Notes: generated by a model not told the origin, from the sequence alone. A stretch of DNA of 64,000 bases from CAYNJG01 sp964397295 (GCA_964397295.1 CAYNJG010000009.1:1-64000); one strand, 5' to 3'; shown: positions 1 to 9,543, counted from the first letter of the stretch. Made by a program: numbers and translations.

Positions 1-767
1 CCTTCCACCATCCGTAGTACAGTGTCTGACTGCTCCGCGACAGACTGGTCGTGCGTGACCATGACTATAGTGAGACCATGATTTTCATTCAAGTTGCGCA
101 AAACTTTCATAATGCCTTCACCCGTTTTTTGATCCAAGTTGCCCGTTGGCTCATCGGCAAGTAATACCTTCGGCTCTAGCATCAAAGAACGAGCAATCGC
201 GACTCGCTGCATCTCGCCACCCGATAATTCGCGTGGACGATGTTTCAATCGATGTCCCAAGCCGACAAGTTCTAACAACTCGATGGCGCGAGCACGATAC
301 TCACGTTTCTTTCCCCAGTATTGAAACACGGAATGGGAGATCATCCCAGGAAGTAAGACATTCTCGACCGTCGTGAGTTCAGGCAAAAGGTGATAAAACT
401 GAAACACCATGCTGATGTATCGGTTGCGCAGACGGTCCCGACCGCGTGCAGGCAGGTTATCGATACGGTTGCCTTCGAAGTGAATCGAACCGGCATCCGG
501 TTGATCCAACGTTGCCAGTAGGTGCAGCAGCGTACTCTTGCCCGATCCGCTTTGGCCAATGATCGCGGTAAACTCATTCTTACCAACATTCAAATCGACG
601 CCCCGCAGCACGGGGATCTCGACGTTCGCTTTGCGATAGCTCTTGGTCAAACCCTGACAACCGAACAGACTGTTGATAGCACTGTCTTTGTGCAGGCGAG
701 GATCACGCAATACGCGAGCTTCGTTTCCGGCATTCTTGGTCGCGGATTTGGACGCGGATTTATTCAT
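1..767 (-). CDS. lolD: ABC transporter ATPase, LolD-type (3' end off window)
   Basis: This is the ATPase of a lipoprotein-releasing or MacB-like ABC exporter, expected to work at the inner membrane with the permease encoded just upstream. The translation shows Walker A (GQSGSGKST), the ABC signature (LSGGEMQRVAIARSL), Walker B (VLLADEPTGNLD) and the switch histidine (VMVTHD), all in the usual order. The gene reads leftwards and the last visible codons are close to the normal C-terminus, so only a few residues are missing. The ATG at 767 overlaps the stop codon of the permease gene by 8 bases, which implies translational coupling. An N-terminal extension of about 35 residues precedes the ABC domain. 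LolD is preferred over MacB or FtsE because the partner is LolC/E-like. Confidence 0.88.
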   Translation of the reverse strand, partial: MNKSASKSATKNAGNEARVLRDPRLHKDSAINSLFGCQGLTKSYRKANVEIPVLRGVDLNVGKNEFTAIIGQSGSGKSTLLHLLATLDQPDAGSIHFEGNRIDNLPARGRDRLRNRYISMVFQFYHLLPELTTVENVLLPGMISHSVFQYWGKKREYRARAIELLELVGLGHRLKHRPRELSGGEMQRVAIARSLMLEPKVLLADEPTGNLDQKTGEGIMKVLRNLNENHGLTIVMVTHDQSVAEQSDTVLRMVE

Positions 768-2388
768 AACGTAGTGCCTCAACTGGATGCATTCGGGCGG
801 CGCGAAGAGCAGGCATGATGCTGGCCATGACCGCAATGATCATGGCTCCGATCACAATCCATGTAATCGTAAACGGATTCAAAATCGTCGGAATCTCGTG
901 AAAGTAGTAGACCGTCGGATCGAAGACTTCTTGGCCCGTCATCCGTTCAATCCAACGAGCGATGCGGTTGATGTTCATCACAAACAGCACACCCAAGACC
1001 ATGCCAACACCGGATCCAACGATGCCAAGTGCGAACCCATAGCTGACAAAGATCGACATAATCCCGCGACTTGGTGCACCGAGTGACTTCAGTATCCCAA
1101 TGTCCTTCGTTTTCTCGACGACGATCATGAAGAATGTCGCGAAGATTCCAAAGCCTGCTACACCAATGATCAGGAACAATAAAATGTTGAGAATCGTCGT
1201 TTCCCATTGGACAGCGGCCAACAGTGGGCCCTGCATATCTTTCCAAGTTTCAACTCGGTATCGGTGCGTCGAAACAGGAAACGCAGCTCGCAGCTTGTCT
1301 CGGGCGGCAGCGAGATTCGTGCCTTCACGTAACCGCATTTGAATCGATGTCACAGCGGCTTTTCCACTTTCGCGATCGATCATACCTCGTAAGTCTTGCA
1401 GCTTCGAAAGTGGGCAGAAAGCGAACGTTGAATCGTATTCGCTCATTTTACTTTCGTAAAAATCGACTACCGTAAAAGTCGAGTGAACCGCTTGCGGTGG
1501 CGCGCCGGCGGACGGAAAAGTTAGCCGTACGTCGTCACCCGGTCGACATAGAAAATAGTCCTGCACGTTGCCTTCAGCGTCGCGACCTTTCACGTTCGAG
1601 ATCGCGATACCCAACACAATTCCAGGATGCTGCCGAGTCATCTCATCAAAGACGACGCCCTCTTCTTGGTGCTCGAGTCCTGGATCAGCCATGCCTTCGA
1701 AACCAGCGGGTGGCCCTGATGCGTTGGCGACGAGAGACTCACCGCAGTGCGGGCACGCGTCGTCGCCAAGGCCACTAAGTTCAACTTCATGCGAAACTTG
1801 CGCAATGTTCGGATCAGCGAGCGGCTTACCAACCGGTCCCAACATCGCTTGCTCTTGCACTTTGTGTCGTTTCAGAATCCTTTGAGAGTTGACTTTCCAA
1901 CGTCTGTAACCCCAGCCCGATTCTTTGATTCGTTCGTCGTACCCCGCCTCTCGCAGGTCAAAACTCAGCTGCTCTTGATTGCCGGGATGAAGCAAGAACT
2001 TGCTGAAATCGCTCACACTCGCGTAAGTCTCGTCGTCGATGCCAATCAAATTCACCTGACGAGTTTCCCACTCATCATAGATCTGATAGCTCAAGACAGC
2101 TGGCACATGAACGGTCGTTGTGATGCCTTCGATTTCGTCGCCCAACACATCGCGAATCTGCTGAAGTGTTTTGGCGGAATCGTCGATTCCATCTAGACCA
2201 TGCGAGGCGACGACAACATCGGAGAGAATTCCATGCAGACGGTCGTACATCTCCGTGCGAAAGCCAGCCATCACGCTGTTGACCACGATCATTGTGGCGA
2301 CGCCAAGCATCACGCTGACGATCGAAGCGAGCGCAATGTAGCGGGTACGCAGGTACCGCGTCGCAAGCAAAAACTTAAACATCGCCAA
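760..2388 (-). CDS. lolC: LolC/LolE-family ABC permease with an enlarged periplasmic domain
   Basis: An FtsX-type permease of 542 residues that should pair with the downstream ATPase and extract lipoproteins from the inner membrane. One transmembrane segment lies near residues 20-42. Three more lie in the C-terminal 160 residues, and the protein ends in the conserved ALRAARMHPVEALRYE region. Typical LolC/E proteins are about 400-415 residues. The extra length is in the periplasmic part and includes a CPHCG knuckle at residues 212-216, with no second CxxC pair to complete a zinc ribbon. The gene overlaps lolD by 8 bases and follows lysS after 91 bases containing a palindrome. Family assignment is firm; the exact substrate is inferred. 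Confidence 0.87.
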   Translation of the reverse strand: MAMFKFLLATRYLRTRYIALASIVSVMLGVATMIVVNSVMAGFRTEMYDRLHGILSDVVVASHGLDGIDDSAKTLQQIRDVLGDEIEGITTTVHVPAVLSYQIYDEWETRQVNLIGIDDETYASVSDFSKFLLHPGNQEQLSFDLREAGYDERIKESGWGYRRWKVNSQRILKRHKVQEQAMLGPVGKPLADPNIAQVSHEVELSGLGDDACPHCGESLVANASGPPAGFEGMADPGLEHQEEGVVFDEMTRQHPGIVLGIAISNVKGRDAEGNVQDYFLCRPGDDVRLTFPSAGAPPQAVHSTFTVVDFYESKMSEYDSTFAFCPLSKLQDLRGMIDRESGKAAVTSIQMRLREGTNLAAARDKLRAAFPVSTHRYRVETWKDMQGPLLAAVQWETTILNILLFLIIGVAGFGIFATFFMIVVEKTKDIGILKSLGAPSRGIMSIFVSYGFALGIVGSGVGMVLGVLFVMNINRIARWIERMTGQEVFDPTVYYFHEIPTILNPFTITWIVIGAMIIAVMASIMPALRAARMHPVEALRYE

Positions 2389-2416
2389 TCCTTTGGCTTG
2401 TGTGGTTTCAAACTCG

Positions 2417-2470
2417 TTAGCCCGACAGTGTAGGCGAGAGAATACAATTTCGCCTACGTCATCGGGTTAA
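2417..2470. repeat. Intergenic REP-like palindrome between lysS and lolC
   Basis: Two nested inverted repeats fill this gap. The outer arms are TTAGCCCGA (2417-2425) and TCGGGTTAA (2462-2470); the inner arms are GTAGGCGA (2430-2437) and TCGCCTAC (2450-2457). There is no T-run on either side, so this is more like a REP-type element than an intrinsic terminator. It lies just after the lysS stop on the coding strand and could still influence the mRNA end or stability. Confidence 0.6.
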
Positions 2471-2479
2471 ATTAATCAT

Positions 2480-4036
2480 CTACGACGCAGTAACTTCTGG
2501 CCGGAGCAAGGGAAACAGAATTACGTCGCGAATCGACTGTGAGTTCGTCAATAACATCACGAGTCGATCAATTCCGATTCCCAATCCTCCCGCAGGCGGC
2601 ATTCCATTCCGCAACGCGCGGATGAAGTCGTGGTCCATCTTGGCCATCGAGTCTTCTTCCGACATGCCATCCAATTGTGTTTTGAATAGCGTTTCTTGCA
2701 AGTCCGGATCGTTCAATTCGGTATAGGCGTTTGCTAGCTCCATCCCGTGCACGAACAATTCGAACCGCTCAGCGATGTCCGGATTGTCACGCTTGCGTTT
2801 CGTAAGCGGACATATACTCGCTGGGTAGTCAATTACAAAGACCGGTCCGATCAAACTGTCTTCTACTTTCTCTTCAAACACTTCGCTTTTGATGACATCT
2901 GGATGCTTTCCTTCGACATCGAAACCGATTTCGACTGCTAGCTTCTTCACAGCTTCCGCATCATTCGGATCCACGCCCGCGTGTTCTTGGAAGAGCTCGT
3001 TGTAAGTCTTGCGTTGGAACGGCGGCGTGAAATCGATCTCCTTCTCGCCCCATGGCAGCACATGACCTTGGCCTGTGGCTTGAATCGCATTCACAATCAC
3101 GGCCTCCGTCAGTTCCATCATGGTGCCGTAGTCACCAAAGGCTTCGTAAACTTCCATCATGGTAAATTCGGGATTGTGACTTTGGTCGATGCCTTCATTG
3201 CGGTAGACACGGCCCAGTTCGTAAACACGTTCGATTCCACCAACCAGCAATCGCTTCAGATGTAGCTCCAAAGCAATCCGCATGAACAGATCTTGGTCGA
3301 GCGCGTTGTGATGCGTCTCGAACGGCCGAGCTGCTGCTCCGCCCGCGATCGTGTGAAGCGTCGGACCTTCGACTTCACAAAAGCCTTTTCCGTTAAGCGT
3401 CTCGCGGATCGACTGCACGATCTTCGTCCGCTGCAGAAAACGATCGCGAACGCCTTCGTTGTAGGCCATATCCACGTAGCGCATTCGCTGGCGAAGTTCT
3501 GGATCCTTGAGTCCATGAAATTTTTCCGGGGGCGGCTCGAGTGCCTTCGTTAGAAATGTCAGATTTTTAACGAAGATCGTGATCTCGCCCGTTTTCGTGC
3601 GACGCAGTTCACCATCGACGCCAATCAAATCGCCCAGATCAAAATTCTCCGCCAGCGACCAGTTCTCTTCCCCCACTTGCGACTTGCCAATGAACAGTTG
3701 TACGCGACCGGTTTGATCTCGTAGGTCGATGAACATGAGCTTACCCGTATCACGGTTGCTCATGATGCGACCGGCAATGCGGACCGTCGGGCCCGTCATC
3801 TGCCCCTTGCCCTGCTCTTGCATCCACGCGCGGAAGTCTACGGACTCGTCGTTTTCCACATCCGGCAGATCAACAACGTCACCCGATTCAAGCTTCAGCT
3901 TTGCTTCACCAATGCGCGCACGCACGTCTGCGATGGCCAATCGGTCGTCAAACCGCTGCCCCCACGGGTCGATTCCCATTTCGATGATTCGATCGAACTT
4001 TTGACGACGAGCTACTAGTGGATCCGTTTCCGACAT
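2480..4036 (-). CDS. lysS: Lysyl-tRNA synthetase, class II
   Basis: Charges tRNA-Lys with lysine using ATP. The N-terminal OB-fold anticodon-binding domain (VRIAGRIMSNRDTGKLMFIDL, shown here only to its core) is followed by the class II catalytic domain with motif 2 (YELGRVYRNEGIDQSHNPEFT) and motif 3 (GLGIGIDRLVMLLT). The open frame extends upstream to 4114. I chose the ATG at 4036 because the protein is then 518 residues, close to the family size, and begins with the usual charged MSETDPL segment; the extra 26 residues are not family-like. It lies within a minus-strand run of four genes. No T-box or other leader structure was seen upstream. Confidence 0.95.
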   Translation of the reverse strand: MSETDPLVARRQKFDRIIEMGIDPWGQRFDDRLAIADVRARIGEAKLKLESGDVVDLPDVENDESVDFRAWMQEQGKGQMTGPTVRIAGRIMSNRDTGKLMFIDLRDQTGRVQLFIGKSQVGEENWSLAENFDLGDLIGVDGELRRTKTGEITIFVKNLTFLTKALEPPPEKFHGLKDPELRQRMRYVDMAYNEGVRDRFLQRTKIVQSIRETLNGKGFCEVEGPTLHTIAGGAAARPFETHHNALDQDLFMRIALELHLKRLLVGGIERVYELGRVYRNEGIDQSHNPEFTMMEVYEAFGDYGTMMELTEAVIVNAIQATGQGHVLPWGEKEIDFTPPFQRKTYNELFQEHAGVDPNDAEAVKKLAVEIGFDVEGKHPDVIKSEVFEEKVEDSLIGPVFVIDYPASICPLTKRKRDNPDIAERFELFVHGMELANAYTELNDPDLQETLFKTQLDGMSEEDSMAKMDHDFIRALRNGMPPAGGLGIGIDRLVMLLTNSQSIRDVILFPLLRPEVTAS

Positions 4037-4136
4037 TTCTGAGGTCCGCACAAAGAACTTTGATTTCAAGGACGTATGTTTTAGTTGCCCGTCTCGGTTT
4101 TGACGATAGTACATCGTGACCGCGACGAAACGGCGG

Positions 4137-4844
4137 CTATTCCGCTATGAACTGAGCCACAAAATCCGTCGCAGGTTCGTTCCGGATTTTCTCAGGCGTC
4201 GCGAACTGATGAATCTCGCCATCGCACATTACGGCAATACGGTCGCCCAGCAACATTGCTTCTCGCAGATCGTGGGTGACGAACAGCGTTGTGGCCGTCC
4301 AGTATTTTCGCAACGCTTTCATTTCTTGTTGAAGTTGTCGACGCAGGTGAGCATCAAGATGCGAAAACGGTTCATCCAGCAAAAACACGGCGGGCTCTCG
4401 AACGAGTGCTCGACCCAACGCAACTCGTTGTCTTTGCCCGCCAGACAACGTTTCGGGGTAGCGGTCAAGTAACTCACCAACGCCTAGTTGTTCGGCAACG
4501 CGTTCGGCGGTTGCCTTTGTTTTTGGCTGCGGCAAACTGCGCACGCTTAGTGGGAACTCCAGATTCTTTCGCACGGTCATATGCGGGTAGAGTGACTCAC
4601 CCTGAAAAACCATTGCCACATTTCGATCACGCGGTGGAAGTGTGTCGACTTCGAGGTCATTGACGACAATCGTGCCCGAGTCCGCCTGCTCCAACCCGGC
4701 AACCAATCGCAAAAGCGTTGTCTTGCCACAGCCGGACGGACCTACGACCACGATAAATTCTGAGTCCTTCGATTTTAGATTCACGTTCGCGACAACGGTT
4801 GCCGTACCGAATCGTTTGCTAAGACTTCCAATATCTAAGTTCAT
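4137..4844 (-). CDS. ABC transporter ATPase, MalK/PotA-like, short form
   Basis: A 235-residue ABC ATPase. It has Walker A (GPSGCGKTT), a Q-loop (VFQGESLYPHMTV), the signature LSGGQRQRVALGRALV, Walker B (FLLDEPFSHLD) and the H-loop (TLFVTHD). Sequence flavour is that of sugar, polyamine or iron importers. The C-terminal TOBE regulatory domain of MalK/PotA is absent, since the protein stops right after the nucleotide-binding fold. No permease or binding protein is encoded nearby, so the substrate cannot be inferred. It is followed by lysS on the same strand, and its 5' end faces the divergent NHL-type gene. Confidence 0.85.
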   Translation of the reverse strand: MNLDIGSLSKRFGTATVVANVNLKSKDSEFIVVVGPSGCGKTTLLRLVAGLEQADSGTIVVNDLEVDTLPPRDRNVAMVFQGESLYPHMTVRKNLEFPLSVRSLPQPKTKATAERVAEQLGVGELLDRYPETLSGGQRQRVALGRALVREPAVFLLDEPFSHLDAHLRRQLQQEMKALRKYWTATTLFVTHDLREAMLLGDRIAVMCDGEIHQFATPEKIRNEPATDFVAQFIAE

Positions 4845-5007
4845 CCGAACCTTCTGTGTTCTGGCCGCAAGAAATGAGAGAAAACGAATTATTCAACGCG
4901 TCTTCGTTCGTTCGCTTCTTCCTTACAGCGATTCAATCGAAGCGTGTTTTGTTGACGCCCGAAGTTGTGCAACAATGCTATGGCTCAACTCCCTTAGGAC
5001 CAAGACA

Positions 5008-6081
5008 ATGAAAAACGATCCCACGCGCCGTCAGTTTATCACGTCCTCCGCGGTCGGTGCCGCAGCCGCAATAGCGATTCCCACAATCCTCACTGCAGCC
5101 GAATCGGCGGAGACCGTCATTGGCGGAGGTGACTTCCAGTACAAAGTGGATCATCAATGGGCAAAACTCCCGTCCCAGTATTCTTGGCAGACGACTCACA
5201 ACGTGGCCGTCGACAAAGCGCAGAATCTATACGTTATTCACGAAGGCCGCGCAAATCTAAAAGAACATCCATCGATTTTCGTTTTTGATAACGAAGGGAA
5301 ATTCATTCGCGCGTTTGGCAGTGCCTTCCAAGGTGGTGGCCACGGATTGGAAGTTCGCGACGAAGGCGGTGAAGAGTTTCTGTACGTCACCGGCTATCAA
5401 CAGGTCAAAGCATTCGCCAAGTTAACGCTGAATGGAAATATCGTTTGGTGGAAGAACGCACCAATGGAATCCGGTGTCTATGCCGATAACGAAGCGACAT
5501 TAAAAGAGGCGAAGTGGGGCCAAAACCGTTTCATGCCCACGAACTTTGCGTTCCTGGACGACGGCGGTTTCTATCTGATCGACGGCTACGGATCGTTTTG
5601 TGTTCATCGCTACGACAAAGATGGCAATTGGCTATCGCACTTTGGCGGACCTGGTGACGGCGAAGGGAAATTCGAAACTCCGCACGGCATCTGGATTGAT
5701 CGCCGCAGCGACGAGCATCGCATCGTCATCTGCGACCGAGCTCACCACACACTTCAGATCTTCGACATGGAGGGCAACTATCAAAAGACGATTCCTGGAT
5801 TCGGTCTGCCCGCGAACATCGATACGCTGGGTGATCTTCTATTGGTTCCCGAATTACACGCTCGCGTGAGTCTGCTCGACAAGAACTACAACGTTGTTGC
5901 TCAATTAGGAGAAGACGTCGAACGCGTGACGAAAACCGTCAAAGGTGTTCGAGAAGACGAAGCAAAGTGGCTCGACGGCAAGTTTGTACATCCACACGAT
6001 GCCTGTTTCGCGGCGAACGGCGATATCTTCGTTGCGGAATGGGTAAAAACCGGTCGCATCACGAAGCTAACGAAGGTGTAG
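5008..6081 (+). CDS. Tat-exported NHL/six-bladed propeller protein
   Basis: A 357-residue protein beginning with a twin-arginine signal (TRRQFI at residues 6-11, then an alanine-rich hydrophobic stretch), so a folded protein is probably exported by Tat. The mature part consists of NHL-like repeats, recognisable from recurring segments such as FDNEGKFIRAFG, YDKDGNWLSHFG and FDMEGNYQKTIPG, predicting a beta-propeller. Such proteins resemble the propeller of peptidylglycine amidating lyases and many planctomycete secreted proteins of unknown role. The frame is open further upstream to 4642, but the Tat signal fixes the start at 5008. It is divergent from the ABC ATPase gene; no partner gene is evident. 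Confidence 0.85.
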   Translation: MKNDPTRRQFITSSAVGAAAAIAIPTILTAAESAETVIGGGDFQYKVDHQWAKLPSQYSWQTTHNVAVDKAQNLYVIHEGRANLKEHPSIFVFDNEGKFIRAFGSAFQGGGHGLEVRDEGGEEFLYVTGYQQVKAFAKLTLNGNIVWWKNAPMESGVYADNEATLKEAKWGQNRFMPTNFAFLDDGGFYLIDGYGSFCVHRYDKDGNWLSHFGGPGDGEGKFETPHGIWIDRRSDEHRIVICDRAHHTLQIFDMEGNYQKTIPGFGLPANIDTLGDLLLVPELHARVSLLDKNYNVVAQLGEDVERVTKTVKGVREDEAKWLDGKFVHPHDACFAANGDIFVAEWVKTGRITKLTKV

Positions 6082-6132
6082 CCGCACTTCGCTCTGATGC
6101 GAGTAAACGCACACAAGAGAGACGAGTTCAAT

Positions 6133-6345
6133 TTACTCGAGCTCGCGCCAGGTGCTGACGCCCAACAGAATCACGCCGATACCGCATACTAAGAAAGCGA
6201 TGTCGATCATCTTGTTGCCGCCGCCGAACGGGATGCCAATCACCAAGTCGAGTGCAAATAGCACGAGCATGAGCGCGGCAATAACTATCGCCGCAATCGT
6301 CAATCCTCTCGCCATCTGCCCCAGTCCCCGGAAGATATAGGTCAT
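6133..6345 (-). CDS. Small two-helix membrane protein, unknown
   Basis: About 70 residues starting MTYIFRGLGQMARG, with two hydrophobic helices (about residues 14-34 and 46-62) separated by a short GGGNKM loop. The open frame continues 17 codons further upstream to 6396, but the extra residues are polar and the ATG at 6345 puts the first helix in the usual place. The gene is convergent with the NHL-type gene, 52 bases away. No family recognised; it could be a small planctomycete-specific inner-membrane protein. Confidence 0.6.
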   Translation of the reverse strand: MTYIFRGLGQMARGLTIAAIVIAALMLVLFALDLVIGIPFGGGNKMIDIAFLVCGIGVILLGVSTWRELE

Positions 6346-6626
6346 CTCTGTCAAACCGCTAGAAAAAGCGAACGAACGCCAAGACCCTGCCTTCAAGAAG
6401 GCGAAGATAGTGTGCCCGTTTCTGTTCTGCCGGCCCTAAGTTATTCTGCCAGTATAATTTGCCGCAAATCCAGTTACAGCCGTAACCTGGCGAATGATTT
6501 AAGTCGCATACTTTAGCTTCGCAAATGTGATACTGCCATTGCAAACCGAACTGAGTTGGTTCGAATTGTGTTCGTATGCTAACCAGCTGAAACGTTCCAG
6601 CAACCAATGAAATCCGAGGGTGCATC

Positions 6627-7817
6627 GTGTCTGAAACAATTCCCGCTGGCAGCCCCTCATCTGGCGTAAAGGAAGGCGAACACCGAAGCTTTCGTCAGTC
6701 GATGCCAATTTGCGAGAAGTGGGTCTACTTCGACCACGCCGCCGTTGGTCCGCTGCCAGGGCCGACCGCCGACGTCATCCGAACTTGGTGTCAGCAGGCG
6801 ACCGAAGAAGGCGACACCGTCTGGCCGAACTGGCACCGTGGCCTCAACGAATGCCGCAAGACGGCTGCGCGAATCATCAACGCTGACTCAGAAGAGATCG
6901 CACTAGTCAGCAGTACAACACATGGAATTGGACTGGTAGCCGAAGGCCTCCCGTGGCAAGCCGGCGACAATGTGGTCACGCTGGCCAACGAGTTCCCGTC
7001 AAATCTCTACCCTTGGATGAATCTCGCGTCGAAAGGTGTAGAAACTCGTCGCGTTGCTCCAGATCCGGATGGCCGACCAAACCTCGACCGAATGCTAGAG
7101 GCCATCGACTCGAGGACTCGCTTAGTGTCAATAAGCTGGATTGGATTTGCCAGTGGGTTCCGGATCGATCTCGCCAAATGGGTAGACGCCGTACACCAGC
7201 GCGGAGCTCTATTTTTTCTAGATGCGATTCAAGGCATCGGTGTCTTCCCACTGGACGTGAAGAAAATCCCTGTCGATTTCTTAGCAGCCGATGGTCACAA
7301 ATGGATGCTGGGCCCCGAGGGCGCTGGCATCTTTTACATGCGCAACGAGCACTTAAGTCTTCTTCGTCCCGTTGGTATCGGCTGGAATAGCGTCGCGCAC
7401 TGCTTTGACTTCGACAAGATTGAACTCGACTTCAAACCGGCCGCCGGACGATACGAAGGAGGCACGATGAACAACGTTGGGTTCCTCGCGTTGGGATCGA
7501 GCTTGGAACTGCTCGAGCAACACGGACTCACTGCCAACACGTCCGCGATTGCGGATCAAATCATCGCGGTTGGTGATTATGCTGTAGCTCGGTTGATGGA
7601 GCTGGGATGCGAAATCGCCAGCATACGCGAGGCCGGTCATCAATCTGGTATCATCTCGTTTAGATTCCCAAATCGAGATCACAATGCAGTGCGTGACGCG
7701 TGTATGGCGGCGGGAATCGTTTTAAGCCATCGAAACGGCTGCCTTCGGATTAGCCCACACGCTTACAACAACGAAGCAGACGTTGATCGACTGATCGCAT
7801 GCTTGAAGCAACAGTAG
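6627..7817 (+). CDS. PLP-dependent class V aminotransferase (cysteine desulfurase-like)
   Basis: A 396-residue fold-type I PLP enzyme. The cofactor lysine is K225 in DGHKWMLGPEGAG, preceded by the aspartate-containing FLDAIQGIG segment and the TTHGIGLVAEG loop. Overall it resembles the isopenicillin-N-epimerase/CsdA-like branch rather than housekeeping IscS or SufS, and no conserved active-site cysteine loop is seen near the C-terminus. The start is GTG at 6627, supported by a GAGGG Shine-Dalgarno-like stretch at 6616-6620. coaD follows 18 bases later, suggesting one transcript. The real substrate is unknown; desulfurase, racemase or lyase chemistry are all possible. Confidence 0.85.
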   Translation: MSETIPAGSPSSGVKEGEHRSFRQSMPICEKWVYFDHAAVGPLPGPTADVIRTWCQQATEEGDTVWPNWHRGLNECRKTAARIINADSEEIALVSSTTHGIGLVAEGLPWQAGDNVVTLANEFPSNLYPWMNLASKGVETRRVAPDPDGRPNLDRMLEAIDSRTRLVSISWIGFASGFRIDLAKWVDAVHQRGALFFLDAIQGIGVFPLDVKKIPVDFLAADGHKWMLGPEGAGIFYMRNEHLSLLRPVGIGWNSVAHCFDFDKIELDFKPAAGRYEGGTMNNVGFLALGSSLELLEQHGLTANTSAIADQIIAVGDYAVARLMELGCEIASIREAGHQSGIISFRFPNRDHNAVRDACMAAGIVLSHRNGCLRISPHAYNNEADVDRLIACLKQQ

Positions 7818-7835
7818 ACACGAAAGTGGCCAACC

Positions 7836-8336
7836 ATGACCGAACGTAAAATCAGAACAGCGATTTACACAGGGTCATTTGACCCCATCACGCTAGGCCA
7901 CCTGAACGTGATCGAGCGAGGCAGTCGACTCGTTGACCGACTCGTTGTGGGTATCGGCATCAATGCCGAGAAGATGGGATTGTTCTCGAACCCGGAACGT
8001 GAGGATCTCGTGCGTGCGGCGACTTCGCATCTGGACAACGTCGAGGTCGTTTCGTTCGAAGGTCTGGCTGTCAACTTCGTTCGCGAACTGGGCGCGAGAG
8101 TGATGATCCGCGGTATTCGACCGCTGACTGACATGGCTGGCGAAATCACGATGATGCTGGCCAATCGCGAGCTTGATCCCGATATCGAGACAGTGTTCTT
8201 GATGGCGGACCAGCGATTTGCGCACGTTTCGAGCTCGCTGATCAAGCAGATAACACCGATGGCCACAGATGAGGAACTGTCACGGTTTATCCCGGAGTCG
8301 ATTATTCCGAAGCTACGTGAGCGGATAGGTGGCTAG
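7836..8336 (+). CDS. coaD: Phosphopantetheine adenylyltransferase
   Basis: Transfers AMP to 4'-phosphopantetheine in coenzyme A synthesis. The 166-residue protein has the nucleotidyltransferase signature TGSFDPITLGHLNVIERG near the N-terminus, the GIRPLTDMAGEITMMLANREL substrate-binding region and the FAHVSSSLIKQ motif equivalent to ISSTxIR. Length matches the family. It lies 18 bases after the aminotransferase gene and converges with mcsB. Confidence 0.96.
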   Translation: MTERKIRTAIYTGSFDPITLGHLNVIERGSRLVDRLVVGIGINAEKMGLFSNPEREDLVRAATSHLDNVEVVSFEGLAVNFVRELGARVMIRGIRPLTDMAGEITMMLANRELDPDIETVFLMADQRFAHVSSSLIKQITPMATDEELSRFIPESIIPKLRERIGG

Positions 8337-8345
8337 TTGGGTGTA

Positions 8346-8396
8346 GGTTCCGAGCTGAATTGGTGGCACCAAAACAGACTAGTTGTTTTCGGAACC
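8346..8396. terminator. Possible shared terminator hairpin between coaD and mcsB
   Basis: The 8-base arms GGTTCCGA (8346-8353) and TCGGAACC (8389-8396) are perfectly complementary, and a smaller inverted repeat (TTGGT/ACCAA) sits in the loop. The right arm overlaps the mcsB 3' end. There is no clear long T-run, so a role as bidirectional terminator for the two convergent genes is only plausible. Confidence 0.35.
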
Positions 8397-9467
8397 ATCC
8401 GATTCTTTGCCTAGATGGCGTTGCAGATAGACAGCTCGTTCGACGTTCCGGTCGGCCGTGCCTAGTTCAGTCCCGCGGATCTTTTGTAGGTGAGCTGGTT
8501 GCGTGTGGATAAAGAGTTGGTTGACCGTGGGAATCTCCACATTGTCGATCAAACCAAGATTTATGCCCATGCGAACGCTCGATAGCAAATGCATGGTCTC
8601 TTCGCTGCTGATGGCTTGGGCGCTACAGAGAATTCCGTACGCGCGGCTCACGCGATCACGCAAATCGTTTTGGCTTTCGTCAACCAAGTACTCGCGAGCA
8701 CGGCGTTCGTAGTCAATAAGAACGGGAACCACATCGCCGACTTGTTCGATCAGTTCTTCCTCAGTCCGACCGAGCGTGATCTGATTGCTAATCTGATAGA
8801 AGTCGCCCATCGCCTGAGATCCTTCGCCATAAAGGCCTCGGACAGCTAGGCTAATTTTCTGCAAGCTGCGGAACACTTTGTCGATCTGTCGCGTAATGAC
8901 GAGGGCTGGCAGGTGAAGCATCACACTGACTCGCATACCGGTACCGACGTTTGTCGGACATGCGGTGAGATAGCCCAGTCGATCGTGGAAGGCATAGCTC
9001 ACGCGTTGTTCGATGCGATCATCGATTTCACGAATCTGTTGCCACGCACCCTGAAGATCCAAGCCGCTTTTCATCAACTGGATGCGCAAATGGTCTTCTT
9101 CGTTGACCATCAAGCTGTACTGTTCTTGCGAATCAATCGCAACGGATCTCGCGCCGTCGCTTTCGGCAAGCTCGCGGCTTATCAATTGCCGCTCGACGAG
9201 AAATTGTCGATCAAGGTCGTCCAGGGACTCGACATTTAGGTACATCACCGATTTGAGTTCGTTGATGTCCGCCAATTTTTCGTGCAATAGCTTTTCAATG
9301 CTGCCACGATTCCGCTCATTGCATCGACGGATGAATGGGAACTGAGCCAAGTTGCGGGCGAGCCGAATGCGACTGCTAATAACGATATCCGATTCAGGAC
9401 CAGAACCACGTAGCCATTCGCCACACTGTCCTGTCATCGCCTTCAGGTTTGGGTCCGCGTCCATCAA
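8379..9467 (-). CDS. mcsB: Protein arginine kinase McsB
   Basis: A phosphagen-kinase-fold enzyme that phosphorylates arginine in proteins, marking them for Clp proteolysis in Firmicutes. The 362-residue protein shows SSRIRLARN near the N-terminus and the catalytic segment ACPTNVGTGMRVSVMLHLP with the conserved cysteine. Near the C-terminus, RNVERA stands where the Firmicutes RDxxRA phosphoarginine-binding motif is expected, so the aspartate is replaced by asparagine. mcsA is 76 bases upstream on the same strand. No ctsR or clpC is seen alongside, unlike the Bacillus operon, so the targets here are open. Identification is strong; the regulatory consequences are inference. Confidence 0.93.
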   Translation of the reverse strand: MMDADPNLKAMTGQCGEWLRGSGPESDIVISSRIRLARNLAQFPFIRRCNERNRGSIEKLLHEKLADINELKSVMYLNVESLDDLDRQFLVERQLISRELAESDGARSVAIDSQEQYSLMVNEEDHLRIQLMKSGLDLQGAWQQIREIDDRIEQRVSYAFHDRLGYLTACPTNVGTGMRVSVMLHLPALVITRQIDKVFRSLQKISLAVRGLYGEGSQAMGDFYQISNQITLGRTEEELIEQVGDVVPVLIDYERRAREYLVDESQNDLRDRVSRAYGILCSAQAISSEETMHLLSSVRMGINLGLIDNVEIPTVNQLFIHTQPAHLQKIRGTELGTADRNVERAVYLQRHLGKESDGSENN

Positions 9468-9543
9468 ATCGATCGTTCCTATTCCTTTTGAGCGCCGCGC
9501 CCAAACTATCTAATCATGGTGTCAAACTATAGTTGATTCGTTT

